Positions 18,221-25,559 of a stretch of DNA of 64,000 nucleotides are shown here, one piece after another; positions within the stretch are counted from its first letter, which is position 1; every line of letters begins with the position of its first letter. A model generated the notes under the pieces. It did no database searches, was not told where the DNA came from, and saw only the letters and a program-made list of their open reading frames with translations. Position numbers and translations under genes: made by a program. The DNA is from Streptococcus pantholopis (GTDB lineage Bacteria > Bacillota > Bacilli > Lactobacillales > Streptococcaceae), in contig NZ_CP014699.1 in the NCBI RefSeq assembly GCF_001642085.1, forward strand, positions 124,001-188,000. The letters run 5' to 3'.

Positions 18221-18295
18221 ATGATAATAACAATTGTTGCAGATGACTCAGTCTGGCAAGAAGTTCCAATGTCAAAAAAAAGAATCCCTGATTAA
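18221..18295 (+). CDS. 24-residue peptide 2 of the peptide operon
   Basis: The ORF starts MIITIVADDSVWQEVP and ends with a basic SKKRIPD tail. AGGGAGGA at 18206-18213 is the SD. It lies between peptide 1 and the paired 26-mers on the same transcript. The function is unknown. It is not similar to the other peptides by eye. Confidence 0.45.
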   Translation: MIITIVADDSVWQEVPMSKKRIPD

Positions 18296-18330
18296 AAAGC
18301 TAAACCCATGATTCAAAGGAGAAATTTCAA

Positions 18331-18411
18331 ATGAAAAAACAAAGCAAACGCAATACAGTCAGTGTCGGTATCTTCACATACACTTATACACGCGGCCGTC
18401 ACTCAATTTAA
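18331..18411 (+). CDS. 26-residue cationic peptide 3 (TYTYTRG family)
   Basis: It starts MKKQSKRNTVSVGIF, continues TYTYTRG and ends RHSI. It is basic at the N-terminus, with a Thr/Tyr-rich centre. AAAGGAG at about 18316 is the SD. It is a close paralogue of peptide 4, differing at a few residues and several silent sites. The size, charge, duplication and the ABC genes behind it suit an exported antimicrobial or signal peptide without a classical leader. This is inference; no known bacteriocin family was recognised. Confidence 0.6.
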   Translation: MKKQSKRNTVSVGIFTYTYTRGRHSI

Positions 18412-18440
18412 GATAGACTAAATACAAGGAGGAAACAATC

Positions 18441-18521
18441 ATGAAAAAACAAAGCAAACGCAATACGGTCAGTGTCGGTATCTTCTCATATACTTATACA
18501 CGCGGAAATCATAAGATCTAA
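18441..18521 (+). CDS. 26-residue cationic peptide 4 (TYTYTRG family)
   Basis: It has the same first 15 residues as peptide 3, then SYTYTRGNHKI. AAGGAGG (18426-18432) precedes the ATG by 8 bases. The two copies agree through SVGIF and YTYTRG and vary at the extreme C-terminus, as in two-peptide bacteriocins or peptides under diversifying pressure. The intercopy region also repeats the SD context, so the duplication includes the ribosome site. Confidence 0.6.
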   Translation: MKKQSKRNTVSVGIFSYTYTRGNHKI

Positions 18522-18539
18522 GCGGGAAATAATTTTTAC

Positions 18540-18613
18540 TGATAGTTAACGGACGAACAGTTAACTATCAATAAGATGGGGTTTAATAATCTATATTTAA
18601 ACCCTATCTTATT
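18540..18613 (+). promoter_or_regulatory. Two tandem hairpins between peptides and ABC genes
   Basis: Stem one is an 11-bp perfect pair (18540-18550 with 18560-18570). Stem two pairs 18570-18586 with 18597-18613 over 17 positions with one G-U. Neither has a clean T tract directly behind it. They probably set the ratio of peptide to transporter expression by partial termination or by protecting the upstream mRNA. Confidence 0.6.
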
Positions 18614-18639
18614 GATAAAAAATAGAAAAGGAAAAAGAG

Positions 18640-19377
18640 ATGTTATATACTTCAATTTTAAAATCAGTAGCAAGTCGGAGAGATGTCAAAATATTTTTTG
18701 CTTTTATTATCTTGCCCTTGTTAGTACCATTTTTGTCTCAAACAATGGAAGGTGCCCAATCTAATTTTGGTCAAAGTTTTCTAACATTTTTGGACTTGAC
18801 TTTAAATACTCAATATCGGATTATCTTGCCAGTTATGATTTTTTCACTGGTTGTTACTTCTGTTTTTAAAGATGAAATTGATTCTGGGATTATGTTCCTC
18901 TACAAAGATATCAATCGGACAAAGATTTTTAATGCTAAAGTCTTAAGTCTATTTAGCGTTTATGGTTTATATCTCTTAGGTACAGTAGTGGCAGGTTTGT
19001 TTGCCTACTATGTGATAATGGTGCCTAGAGGAGCTGTATCGGGCAGTCTGCTTCCTGAACAAATGGCAGATATCGGTCAAGCGGTCGTTTCAATCATTTC
19101 AACTGCTTTATTGAACCTGATTACAATCGTATTGGTAACGATGGTTTCAATTACATCAAAAACGATCCAATCTGTACTGACAGGTGTATTCTTTACATTG
19201 CTTGTGACAGTATCTCCAATGCTTATTGGTATTCGATATCTATTTCCAAGTGGCTATGTGACGATGAGTCAGAAGAGTTTTGGCATGGCCTTCCTACTGA
19301 TTATTGCCTTATCAGCTCTTTATTTAGGAATCTGTTACATTCGAGGATTGCAAAAATTTAGAAAGATTGAATTTTAG
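18640..19377 (+). CDS. ABC-2 type membrane protein, permease paralogue 1
   Basis: The 245-aa protein has six hydrophobic segments and a cytoplasmic signature FKDEIDSGIMFLYKDINRTKIF. The second permease at 21280 carries a matching FKRETDDHTMFLYKDINRKSIF, so the two are paralogues and probably form a heterodimer with the ATPase at 20400. Such permeases occur in bacteriocin immunity and peptide export units. It is the first transporter gene after the peptides and is followed by a CPBP gene five bases downstream of its stop by frame. Confidence 0.75.
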   Translation: MLYTSILKSVASRRDVKIFFAFIILPLLVPFLSQTMEGAQSNFGQSFLTFLDLTLNTQYRIILPVMIFSLVVTSVFKDEIDSGIMFLYKDINRTKIFNAKVLSLFSVYGLYLLGTVVAGLFAYYVIMVPRGAVSGSLLPEQMADIGQAVVSIISTALLNLITIVLVTMVSITSKTIQSVLTGVFFTLLVTVSPMLIGIRYLFPSGYVTMSQKSFGMAFLLIIALSALYLGICYIRGLQKFRKIEF

Positions 19378-19388
19378 GAGAAGTGACA

Positions 19389-19967
19389 ATGTTATTATCA
19401 AGTATAAAACATCTCTTTATCGTAATAGGACTGGTTGTTATAGCTTCGCTAGTCTATGTATTCGGTACCTCCATGCTATTCTTTAGTTCTGGAGATCAGC
19501 TAGAATTCTCTTATCTGCTTTCGCTTTTCTGTTTCATGCCCTTAGGATTCATCATTTTACCGCATTTTATAGCGAAAAAGAATAATCTTTATTCAAGCGG
19601 GCATAACATTCGCTTTAGTTGGCAGTCATATGTAATATTAGCTGTTTTAATTTTCTTGGTCAATCACTTCTTTATCAAAAGCAGTGAATATTTCCACCAA
19701 ATGATTATTTCAGCCTGTGAGGAATTCCTCTTCCGCTTTGCCCTCTACAAGATTTTGCGAAAGCATTATCCTTTCTGGCCAACAATTATTATTACTTCCC
19801 TCTTGTTTGGATTTGTCCTTCATTTGAACTATCCATTTATAGACAATTTAATACTCAGAGCGCCAATAGGCTTTCTCTTTGCACTGCTTGCTTCACGCCT
19901 TGGGCTGCAATATTCGATTGCTGGTCACTGGCTTTATAACCTAGTCATTTCACAAGTTAGTTTTTAG
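19389..19967 (+). CDS. CPBP family intramembrane metalloprotease
   Basis: I place the start at the ATG at 19389, 8 bases after AGGAG, rather than the GTG at 19383. The 192-aa membrane protein carries the CPBP (Abi) motifs EEFLFR, then FGFVLHLNYP and AGHWLYNLVI with the metal-binding residues. In Gram-positive bacteria these proteases are common in bacteriocin loci, where they process peptides or give immunity. Its place inside the peptide and transporter operon suggests one of those jobs. Confidence 0.82.
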   Translation: MLLSSIKHLFIVIGLVVIASLVYVFGTSMLFFSSGDQLEFSYLLSLFCFMPLGFIILPHFIAKKNNLYSSGHNIRFSWQSYVILAVLIFLVNHFFIKSSEYFHQMIISACEEFLFRFALYKILRKHYPFWPTIIITSLLFGFVLHLNYPFIDNLILRAPIGFLFALLASRLGLQYSIAGHWLYNLVISQVSF

Positions 19968-19978
19968 GAGGTCTCATT

Positions 19979-20407
19979 ATGACACTATTATTCATCGCTG
20001 CAATTATCTATATCATTCTGACATTAGCTGGATCGCATTTCTTACTAGCATTATCCGCTTCGAGCTTTGCTTTGCTGGTCTATGTCTTGCCGCTTCTACT
20101 TAATTTTCTAGTGACAAAAGTGCAAAAGAATGACAAGCAAAAATTGATTGCAAGTGTGGTTTGTCCAACCTTATCCTTATTATACTATATCGGTCTTACT
20201 TATTTGTCCTCATCTTCAGGTGTTTGGTCAAAATTTGTTGAAGTCAATAGCGTAGCAAACAGCAGTGTGAGTATGGAAATTACAAAAACACCGCTTGCTG
20301 CTTCACAACTTATCTTTGTTGCATTAGTTTTCTATGGTGTTTCATTAGCAGCATATTTTATCGCAAAATCATCAGTATCTAGAAATAAAGGAGTTCAACA
20401 TGCTTAA
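19979..20407 (+). CDS. Small membrane protein of the peptide operon
   Basis: The 142-aa product has about four hydrophobic helices and a central polar loop (KLIASVVCPTLSLLYYIG follows the KVQKNDKQ segment). It resembles no family I know. An excellent SD (GGAGG) precedes the ATG, and its end overlaps the ATPase gene by 8 bases. It may be an immunity protein or a transporter accessory; this is inferred from position only. Confidence 0.6.
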   Translation: MTLLFIAAIIYIILTLAGSHFLLALSASSFALLVYVLPLLLNFLVTKVQKNDKQKLIASVVCPTLSLLYYIGLTYLSSSSGVWSKFVEVNSVANSSVSMEITKTPLAASQLIFVALVFYGVSLAAYFIAKSSVSRNKGVQHA

Positions 20408-21275
20408 GGTTGAAAAGATTTCAAAAAAATTCTCAGGGAACGATTTTTATTCTCTCAAAGATGTCAGTATGGAAATTGAAAAAGGAGAGATTGTTGGTCT
20501 AATTGGTAAAAATGGTGCAGGGAAATCAACCCTGATGAAATTGATGGCAAAATCTTTGAAGCCAACATCTGGAGCCATTACTTATAAAAAAGAAGATATT
20601 AACAGTCGTGACAATGTATTGGATGATTTTGGGATTATGATTGATCCTGTCTTCTATCCGGAAATGTCTGTTATCGATAATTTAAAATTTTACCTCAAGT
20701 TACACGGTAAACAAGATTTATATTCTAATATTGAAAGTACTTTGAAAATCGTTGAACTTTGGGATGCTCGGAATCGTAAACCCAAAGGCTTCTCATTTGG
20801 GATGAAGCAACGGACAGCCTTGGCAATTGCTATGGTGGCTGAACCTGACTTCCTTATTCTTGATGAACCTTTTGTTGGTCTGGATCCAATCGGAGTTCAA
20901 AAACTCATTGATATTCTCAAAAAATGGTCAAGCGAACGTCAAATCTCCATGCTGATTTCCAGTCACCAATTGGGAGAATTAGAGGCGTTATGTGACCGTT
21001 ATATTTACATTGATGCTGGGCAGCTAGCTGATTCATTCTTAGGACAGGAAGCTCAAAGTGTTGTTGTCCACTTGACAGAAGGGGCTGACTTAGAGCCCTT
21101 GCAGGCACTCTTATCAGAATCTGTCAAATTGAACAACAATCAGCAATTAGAGATTTCGACTGCCGCTGATAAGGAGACCTTGAATACAGTTTGGTCAAAT
21201 CTTGGGAACTGTCGTCTCATTGAAAGTATTGAAATTAAAGAGAATCATCTTAAAGATGTTTTTATGAAAGGATAA
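20400..21275 (+). CDS. ABC transporter ATP-binding protein
   Basis: The 291-aa ATPase has Walker A GKNGAGKST, the signature FSFGMKQRT (like the bacitracin and lantibiotic immunity type), Walker B FLILDEPFVGLDP and an H-loop in SSHQLGELE. A C-terminal extension of about 80 residues follows. Its partners are the two FLYKDINR permeases flanking it (18640 and 21280). It overlaps the upstream gene by 8 bases and lies 4 bases before the next. Confidence 0.85.
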   Translation: MLKVEKISKKFSGNDFYSLKDVSMEIEKGEIVGLIGKNGAGKSTLMKLMAKSLKPTSGAITYKKEDINSRDNVLDDFGIMIDPVFYPEMSVIDNLKFYLKLHGKQDLYSNIESTLKIVELWDARNRKPKGFSFGMKQRTALAIAMVAEPDFLILDEPFVGLDPIGVQKLIDILKKWSSERQISMLISSHQLGELEALCDRYIYIDAGQLADSFLGQEAQSVVVHLTEGADLEPLQALLSESVKLNNNQQLEISTAADKETLNTVWSNLGNCRLIESIEIKENHLKDVFMKG

Positions 21276-21279
21276 GTCT

Positions 21280-22050
21280 ATGAAAGGCATTTTTTCAGCA
21301 GTATTAGAATCAGTTTGGAAGCGCAAGGAAACCAAAATATTCTTGGTTTTCGCCCTCTACCCTTTGATTTACTATGTTGCATCGTTCTTTGGGTCATCAA
21401 ACTTTATGCAAATTGATGTTGGACAGGGTGTTCAAGTTGGCTACCTCGACTTTGCTGATATGATGCTCAATTCAATAGATGCAATGATATTACCAACTTT
21501 AGCCCTGTATTTTTTAACCATTTCAGTCTTTAAACGCGAGACAGATGATCATACCATGTTTTTATATAAGGATATCAATCGTAAATCGATTTTTCTATCG
21601 AAATTTTTCAGCCTAGTTCTTATCTTGGTACTCTACTTCATTTTATTCCTTGCGGTAAGCATGTTTGTTCATTACAGTCGTGTTGTTAACATGGATTTTG
21701 GCAGCAGCCGCTTTGGGTCTGACAATCTCTACAGTACCCTCTATGTCATCATTAATCTATTGGTGATCTTTCTTAAGGGGATCTTGTCCATTGCCGCAGC
21801 AGCATTTCTTTCTCTACGCTTTGGAACAGGGGCAACTATGGGAGTCTCCATTGCTCTCTCTCTAACGATGGCCGTCACTTCCATCATCGGTGGCCCTATT
21901 GCTATGATCTTCCCAAATGGTTACAACCAGTTTTTCAAAGGCATCAGTGATATTTGGATTCCTTTGGTGGGTTCAGTATCTGTTACTGCTCTCTATACTG
22001 TCATTTGTAATTATTTTAGTATTGAAACATTTAAAAATTTGGAGTTTTAA
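21280..22050 (+). CDS. ABC-2 type membrane protein, permease paralogue 2
   Basis: The 256-aa protein has six hydrophobic segments and the shared FLYKDINRKSIF signature, paralogous to the gene at 18640. Together with the ATPase they make a complete transporter, probably protective or exporting. Its stop overlaps the next start (TAATG). Confidence 0.75.
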   Translation: MKGIFSAVLESVWKRKETKIFLVFALYPLIYYVASFFGSSNFMQIDVGQGVQVGYLDFADMMLNSIDAMILPTLALYFLTISVFKRETDDHTMFLYKDINRKSIFLSKFFSLVLILVLYFILFLAVSMFVHYSRVVNMDFGSSRFGSDNLYSTLYVIINLLVIFLKGILSIAAAAFLSLRFGTGATMGVSIALSLTMAVTSIIGGPIAMIFPNGYNQFFKGISDIWIPLVGSVSVTALYTVICNYFSIETFKNLEF

Positions 22051-23768
22051 TGATAACAAATCAATTGTTCAAGCTGCTGATTAACTTCCTCAACAAGCCA
22101 AAATTTATTTTAGGTTTTGTTCTGAGTTTGATAGGAACAAATTTAGGTCTTTTGTTGCCGCAGCTAATTGGTAGATTATTAGATGTAAAATTTTTAACAG
22201 AAATCAGCTCCCAGCCAAATTTGTTAGCCGGGATGGTTCTATTTTTCATTTCTGTTTATGTTATTCGGGCAACCTCATCCTATTTAGTAGGTACATGTGG
22301 TAGCCAAGCCTTAAATAAAATTCAAAAATACATCTATGATCACCTTTTAAAAACATCGGTTCAGGAGTTGGATACCTATCAGTCTGGTGACTTGGCCAGT
22401 CGTCTGACAAATGACATGTCTATTGTTCTCAATTTCATCACAGCTGTCATCCCAAATTTATTATTAAATTTCATTATTATTGCTGGTTCAATTTATTTTT
22501 TATTCACAATCAGTCCCTCAATGACTCTGATTAGTTTAGTTATTGTCCCAGTCTTGCTATTGATTATTGTTCCTATCAATGCTCGATTAGAATCCTACTA
22601 TAACAATTACCAAACTGGAGTTGGGGAAATTTCTAGCCGCATCAGTCATAAGTTTGTTCACATCCGTCTTATGAAGGCTTTTCGAGGGGAGCGTAGTGAA
22701 GCAAGGGAAATGGGGAAATCTTTCGACCGTCTGACTGCAAATTATAAAAAAATTATCGGTTGGTCTTCCTTCCAAAACACCCTAATCAGCAGCCTAATGA
22801 TGGGATTCATTATCCTGATTCTGGTTCTGGCTGGTGGTGAAGTGGCTAAGGGGGCAATGACCATGAGTTCATTGATGACTTTTGTTCTTTATCTTACGCA
22901 GATGATTGACCCAATATCAGATATTTCGGAAGGTGCGACTGAAATTAGCGAGTTTAAGAGTGTCTCAAACCGTTTGATGGAAGTTCTGAAATTAGCTAAA
23001 GACGATTATTGTGAGGATAAATTTGGTCTTGAGAATACAGCTATTAACATGAGCGGAGTCAATTTCGCTTATGATACGGATAATATTTTGAATAATTTGT
23101 CTGTTCAAATTCCTTCGGGCAAGCATGTTGCCATTGTTGGTCCCAGCGGGGCAGGGAAATCGACCATCTTTTCCTTGTTAATGAAATTCTACCAAGATTA
23201 CCAGGGAAGTATCCAAATTGGTCAGCAGGAGTTGAAGAATTTATCACCCAGCCAGGTCCGTCAAATGATTTCTTACATCCCTCAAGATAATACCTTATTT
23301 CATGGCACAATCCGTGAAAACTTGCTTTATGGTAAAAATAGTAGCGTTTCGGAAGAACGTTTACAAGAAATTCTTGAGCAACTTGATCTATCTCGGCTAA
23401 TTGATGAATTGGAAAAGGGTATTGATACTGGGATATCAGATAGTGGTACGGGACTTTCAGAAGAACAAAAGCAGCGCTTTAACATTGCCAGAGCTTTTCT
23501 AGTGGACCACCCTATCTATCTTTTAGATGAGGTAACAGCCAGTCTTGATAGTGTTACAGAGAGCATCATTAGTAAGGCAATTGATAAATTCACAGCAGGA
23601 AAGACCCGGTTGACGATCGCTCACCGCTTAAATACGATTAGAGAAGCTGATTATATTCTGGTTTTAAATAAGAATGGTTCTGTTTCAGATTTTGGGGAGC
23701 ACCAGCAATTAACCCAGCGTAGCAGCCTCTACAATCATTTCCTGTCTGAATTGCAAGAAGCAAGTTAA
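22050..23768 (+). CDS. ABC exporter (fused membrane and ATPase domains)
   Basis: The 572-aa protein has an ABC type 1 exporter membrane domain (six helices, about 15-300) and an ATPase with Walker A GPSGAGKST, Walker B IYLLDEVTAS and an H-loop IAHRLNT. The signature normally read LSGGQ is here LSEEQKQRF, a notable change. There is no N-terminal C39 peptidase domain, so it does not clip double-glycine leaders. This matches the absence of such leaders in the four peptides. It is a likely exporter of peptides 3 and 4. Confidence 0.82.
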   Translation: MITNQLFKLLINFLNKPKFILGFVLSLIGTNLGLLLPQLIGRLLDVKFLTEISSQPNLLAGMVLFFISVYVIRATSSYLVGTCGSQALNKIQKYIYDHLLKTSVQELDTYQSGDLASRLTNDMSIVLNFITAVIPNLLLNFIIIAGSIYFLFTISPSMTLISLVIVPVLLLIIVPINARLESYYNNYQTGVGEISSRISHKFVHIRLMKAFRGERSEAREMGKSFDRLTANYKKIIGWSSFQNTLISSLMMGFIILILVLAGGEVAKGAMTMSSLMTFVLYLTQMIDPISDISEGATEISEFKSVSNRLMEVLKLAKDDYCEDKFGLENTAINMSGVNFAYDTDNILNNLSVQIPSGKHVAIVGPSGAGKSTIFSLLMKFYQDYQGSIQIGQQELKNLSPSQVRQMISYIPQDNTLFHGTIRENLLYGKNSSVSEERLQEILEQLDLSRLIDELEKGIDTGISDSGTGLSEEQKQRFNIARAFLVDHPIYLLDEVTASLDSVTESIISKAIDKFTAGKTRLTIAHRLNTIREADYILVLNKNGSVSDFGEHQQLTQRSSLYNHFLSELQEAS

Positions 23769-24106
23769 AAAGTGAATGAAACTATCTATCAAGAATTCTT
23801 AGTGAATCTGAAGGAGTTTTTCAGCTCTTTAAGTTCTGAGCAGCCACCTGAAACAGTCTATCTATCCCAGGCTGTCAAAGGTTCAATCACCATACCTTGC
23901 TCTTGTTCATTGCAGCAAAAATCGACTGCTTTACCATTAGAATAGACTTTCTGTCGTTCCCGCAAACACCTAGATTTGCTATTTTGTTTTCTTATTTCAA
24001 GGCACCTTTCTCTGTACTTAAATCAAAAGCGGCATTGCTTTTGTAATAAAAGCCATAGAGAGAATTGCTTGTTGGGAAATGCGCAAAAGCGATTATTTTT
24101 CTTAAA
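23769..24106. other. Gap after the exporter, no convincing gene
   Basis: This stretch carries short broken frames. A GTG-led frame (23772-23945, 57 codons) has no SD and no recognisable content. A hairpin-rich stretch around CTTTTGTAATAAAAGCC may be a weak terminator. It looks like decayed sequence between the transporter operon and the palindrome at 24107. Confidence 0.4.
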
Positions 24107-24156
24107 CACAATAAAAGCTAACCATGATTGCGCAATCATGGTTAGCTTTTATTGTG
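24107..24156. terminator. Perfect 50-bp palindrome, probable bidirectional terminator
   Basis: The two 25-base arms (24107-24131 and 24132-24156) are exact reverse complements with no spacer. The outer arms are rich in A and T, so RNA from either strand would form a long hairpin with a U-rich 3' side. It lies between the exporter (plus strand) and the receiver-like gene (minus strand). Confidence 0.7.
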
Positions 24157-24298
24157 CACGTTTCAAGAAGATTACAAAATTATTTTTTGTTTATGTATTT
24201 GATGTCTAAAGCACTTCTTTAACATTGAAGACTTTATTATGTTGTGATATGATAAAAAAGTAATTGGGCCATATAAAAGAGGCCTAATCTTATTTTTT

Positions 24299-24682
24299 TC
24301 AGAAGATGTTAGATTGATAAGACATGTAATCATCAATGTATTGGCATATTTCATTTTTATCGAGTTCTTTGCTGCTTATGACCCCCAGAAAGCTTATGTG
24401 GGTTCTGAAAATCATCGTATAATTGAGCTGATCAGCGACTAAAATAATCTGATTTGAGTAGCTGTTAGAACTAAAACGGATATATTTTGATTGTTGAATG
24501 CCATCCCAATCTTTTAGTGTAGAGTCATGGATGATGAAGAATAAATTAACTTTACTAAGTAAAGGAAAATCTATATGGTGGGAAATTACTAAGCGATGAC
24601 TTGGATATTTTTGTTTTAAATAATCTTGGATAATGATTTCTAAGTCTGTCTTGTAAAATAAGGGCTGAATGAGATAAATCAC
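24299..24682 (-). CDS. Receiver-like protein without phosphorylation site or output domain
   Basis: The 127-aa product aligns by eye along its length with the receiver half of the regulator at 24822. MIYLIQPLFYKTDLEIII aligns with the first strand and helix, NLFFIIHDST with the strand carrying the phosphorylated Asp, and IILVADQLNY with the following strand. The acidic pair near the N-terminus is replaced by QPL, the acceptor Asp by a non-acidic residue, and the LytTR DNA-binding domain is missing. It is transcribed away from the two-component genes. An antagonist or decoy role is inferred. Confidence 0.6.
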   Translation of the reverse strand: MIYLIQPLFYKTDLEIIIQDYLKQKYPSHRLVISHHIDFPLLSKVNLFFIIHDSTLKDWDGIQQSKYIRFSSNSYSNQIILVADQLNYTMIFRTHISFLGVISSKELDKNEICQYIDDYMSYQSNIF

Positions 24683-24821
24683 TATGCTTCCTTTCCGTTT
24701 TTAATAATATTATAAAATAATCAAAGGGCTAGGGTTGCAAATATAATAAATAGGCTTTTTTTTGTCACAAATGGAGTTAAAGTCTAAAAATTAATGTGTA
24801 TTGCTTTTGGAGAGAGGTATT

Positions 24822-25556
24822 ATGTTAAATATATTTATATTAGAGGATGACTATTTACAACAAACTCGTTTAGAAAATATCATTAAGCAAAGTGCTGCTT
24901 CAAAAAATTTAAAGTACAGACATTTAGAAATATATGGGAAACCCCAACAACTGCTAGATGCAATTACTGAGAAAGGGAATCATCAGTTATTTTTTCTTGA
25001 TATTGAAATCAAAGGGGAAGATCAAAAAGGAATGGAGATTGCTCGCGAAATTCGTTTAAAAGATCCTAATGCTGTTATTGTTTTTGTGTCAACACATTCA
25101 GAATTTATGCCTGTAACCTATAAATACCGTGTTTCAGCACTGGATTTCATTGATAAGGGACTGCCTGAAGAAGAATTTCAAGAAGCTATCGTTTCAGTAT
25201 TGGTTCATGCTTATGAGAATATGGGGCGTACTGTCGGAGAAGATGCCTTTATCTTTAAGAATAAGCATTCACATGTTCAGGTTCCTTTTTCAGATGTCCT
25301 TTTTTTTGAAACCTCAACAACTGTTCATAAGGTTATTCTCTACACAAAGACAGGGCAATTAGAATTTTATGGGAAAGTATCCGAAATCGCTAAATCGGAT
25401 GAACGACTATACCAAAGTCACCGTGCTTATGTAGTTAATCCTGAAAATATTGTCCGCATTGACCGGTCTAATCATATGATTTATTTTGAAGGTGATGAGA
25501 CTTGTTTTGTCTCTAAGCTGAAACTAAAAGGGCTGATTGAAAGAGTGGAGAAATAA
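24822..25556 (+). CDS. LytTR family response regulator
   Basis: The start is taken as the ATG at 24822 behind AGAGAGG. The 244-aa protein has an AgrA/ComE-type receiver (ILEDDYLQQTRLENII, LFFLDIEIKG with the phosphorylated Asp, ALDFIDKGL) and a LytTR DNA-binding domain (about 140-244; FSDVLFFETS, YQSHRAYVVNPENI). Regulators of this type bind paired 9-10 bp repeats 21 bases apart. Such a pair stands before the peptide operon at 17990. It is translated with the kinase that starts four bases after its stop. Confidence 0.9.
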   Translation: MLNIFILEDDYLQQTRLENIIKQSAASKNLKYRHLEIYGKPQQLLDAITEKGNHQLFFLDIEIKGEDQKGMEIAREIRLKDPNAVIVFVSTHSEFMPVTYKYRVSALDFIDKGLPEEEFQEAIVSVLVHAYENMGRTVGEDAFIFKNKHSHVQVPFSDVLFFETSTTVHKVILYTKTGQLEFYGKVSEIAKSDERLYQSHRAYVVNPENIVRIDRSNHMIYFEGDETCFVSKLKLKGLIERVEK

Positions 25557-25559
25557 ATA

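Noticed and set aside
18115-18521. Double-glycine bacteriocin or AgrD-type pheromone precursors
   Set aside because: None of the four peptides has a GG leader, the exporter lacks a C39 domain and there is no AgrB homologue.
18576-18764. 62-codon frame overlapping the first permease
   Set aside because: It runs through the second hairpin and into the permease gene in another frame; the permease start at 18640 has the better context.
23772-23945. 57-codon GTG-led frame after the exporter
   Set aside because: No SD, no recognisable composition, and it lies in a region of broken frames.
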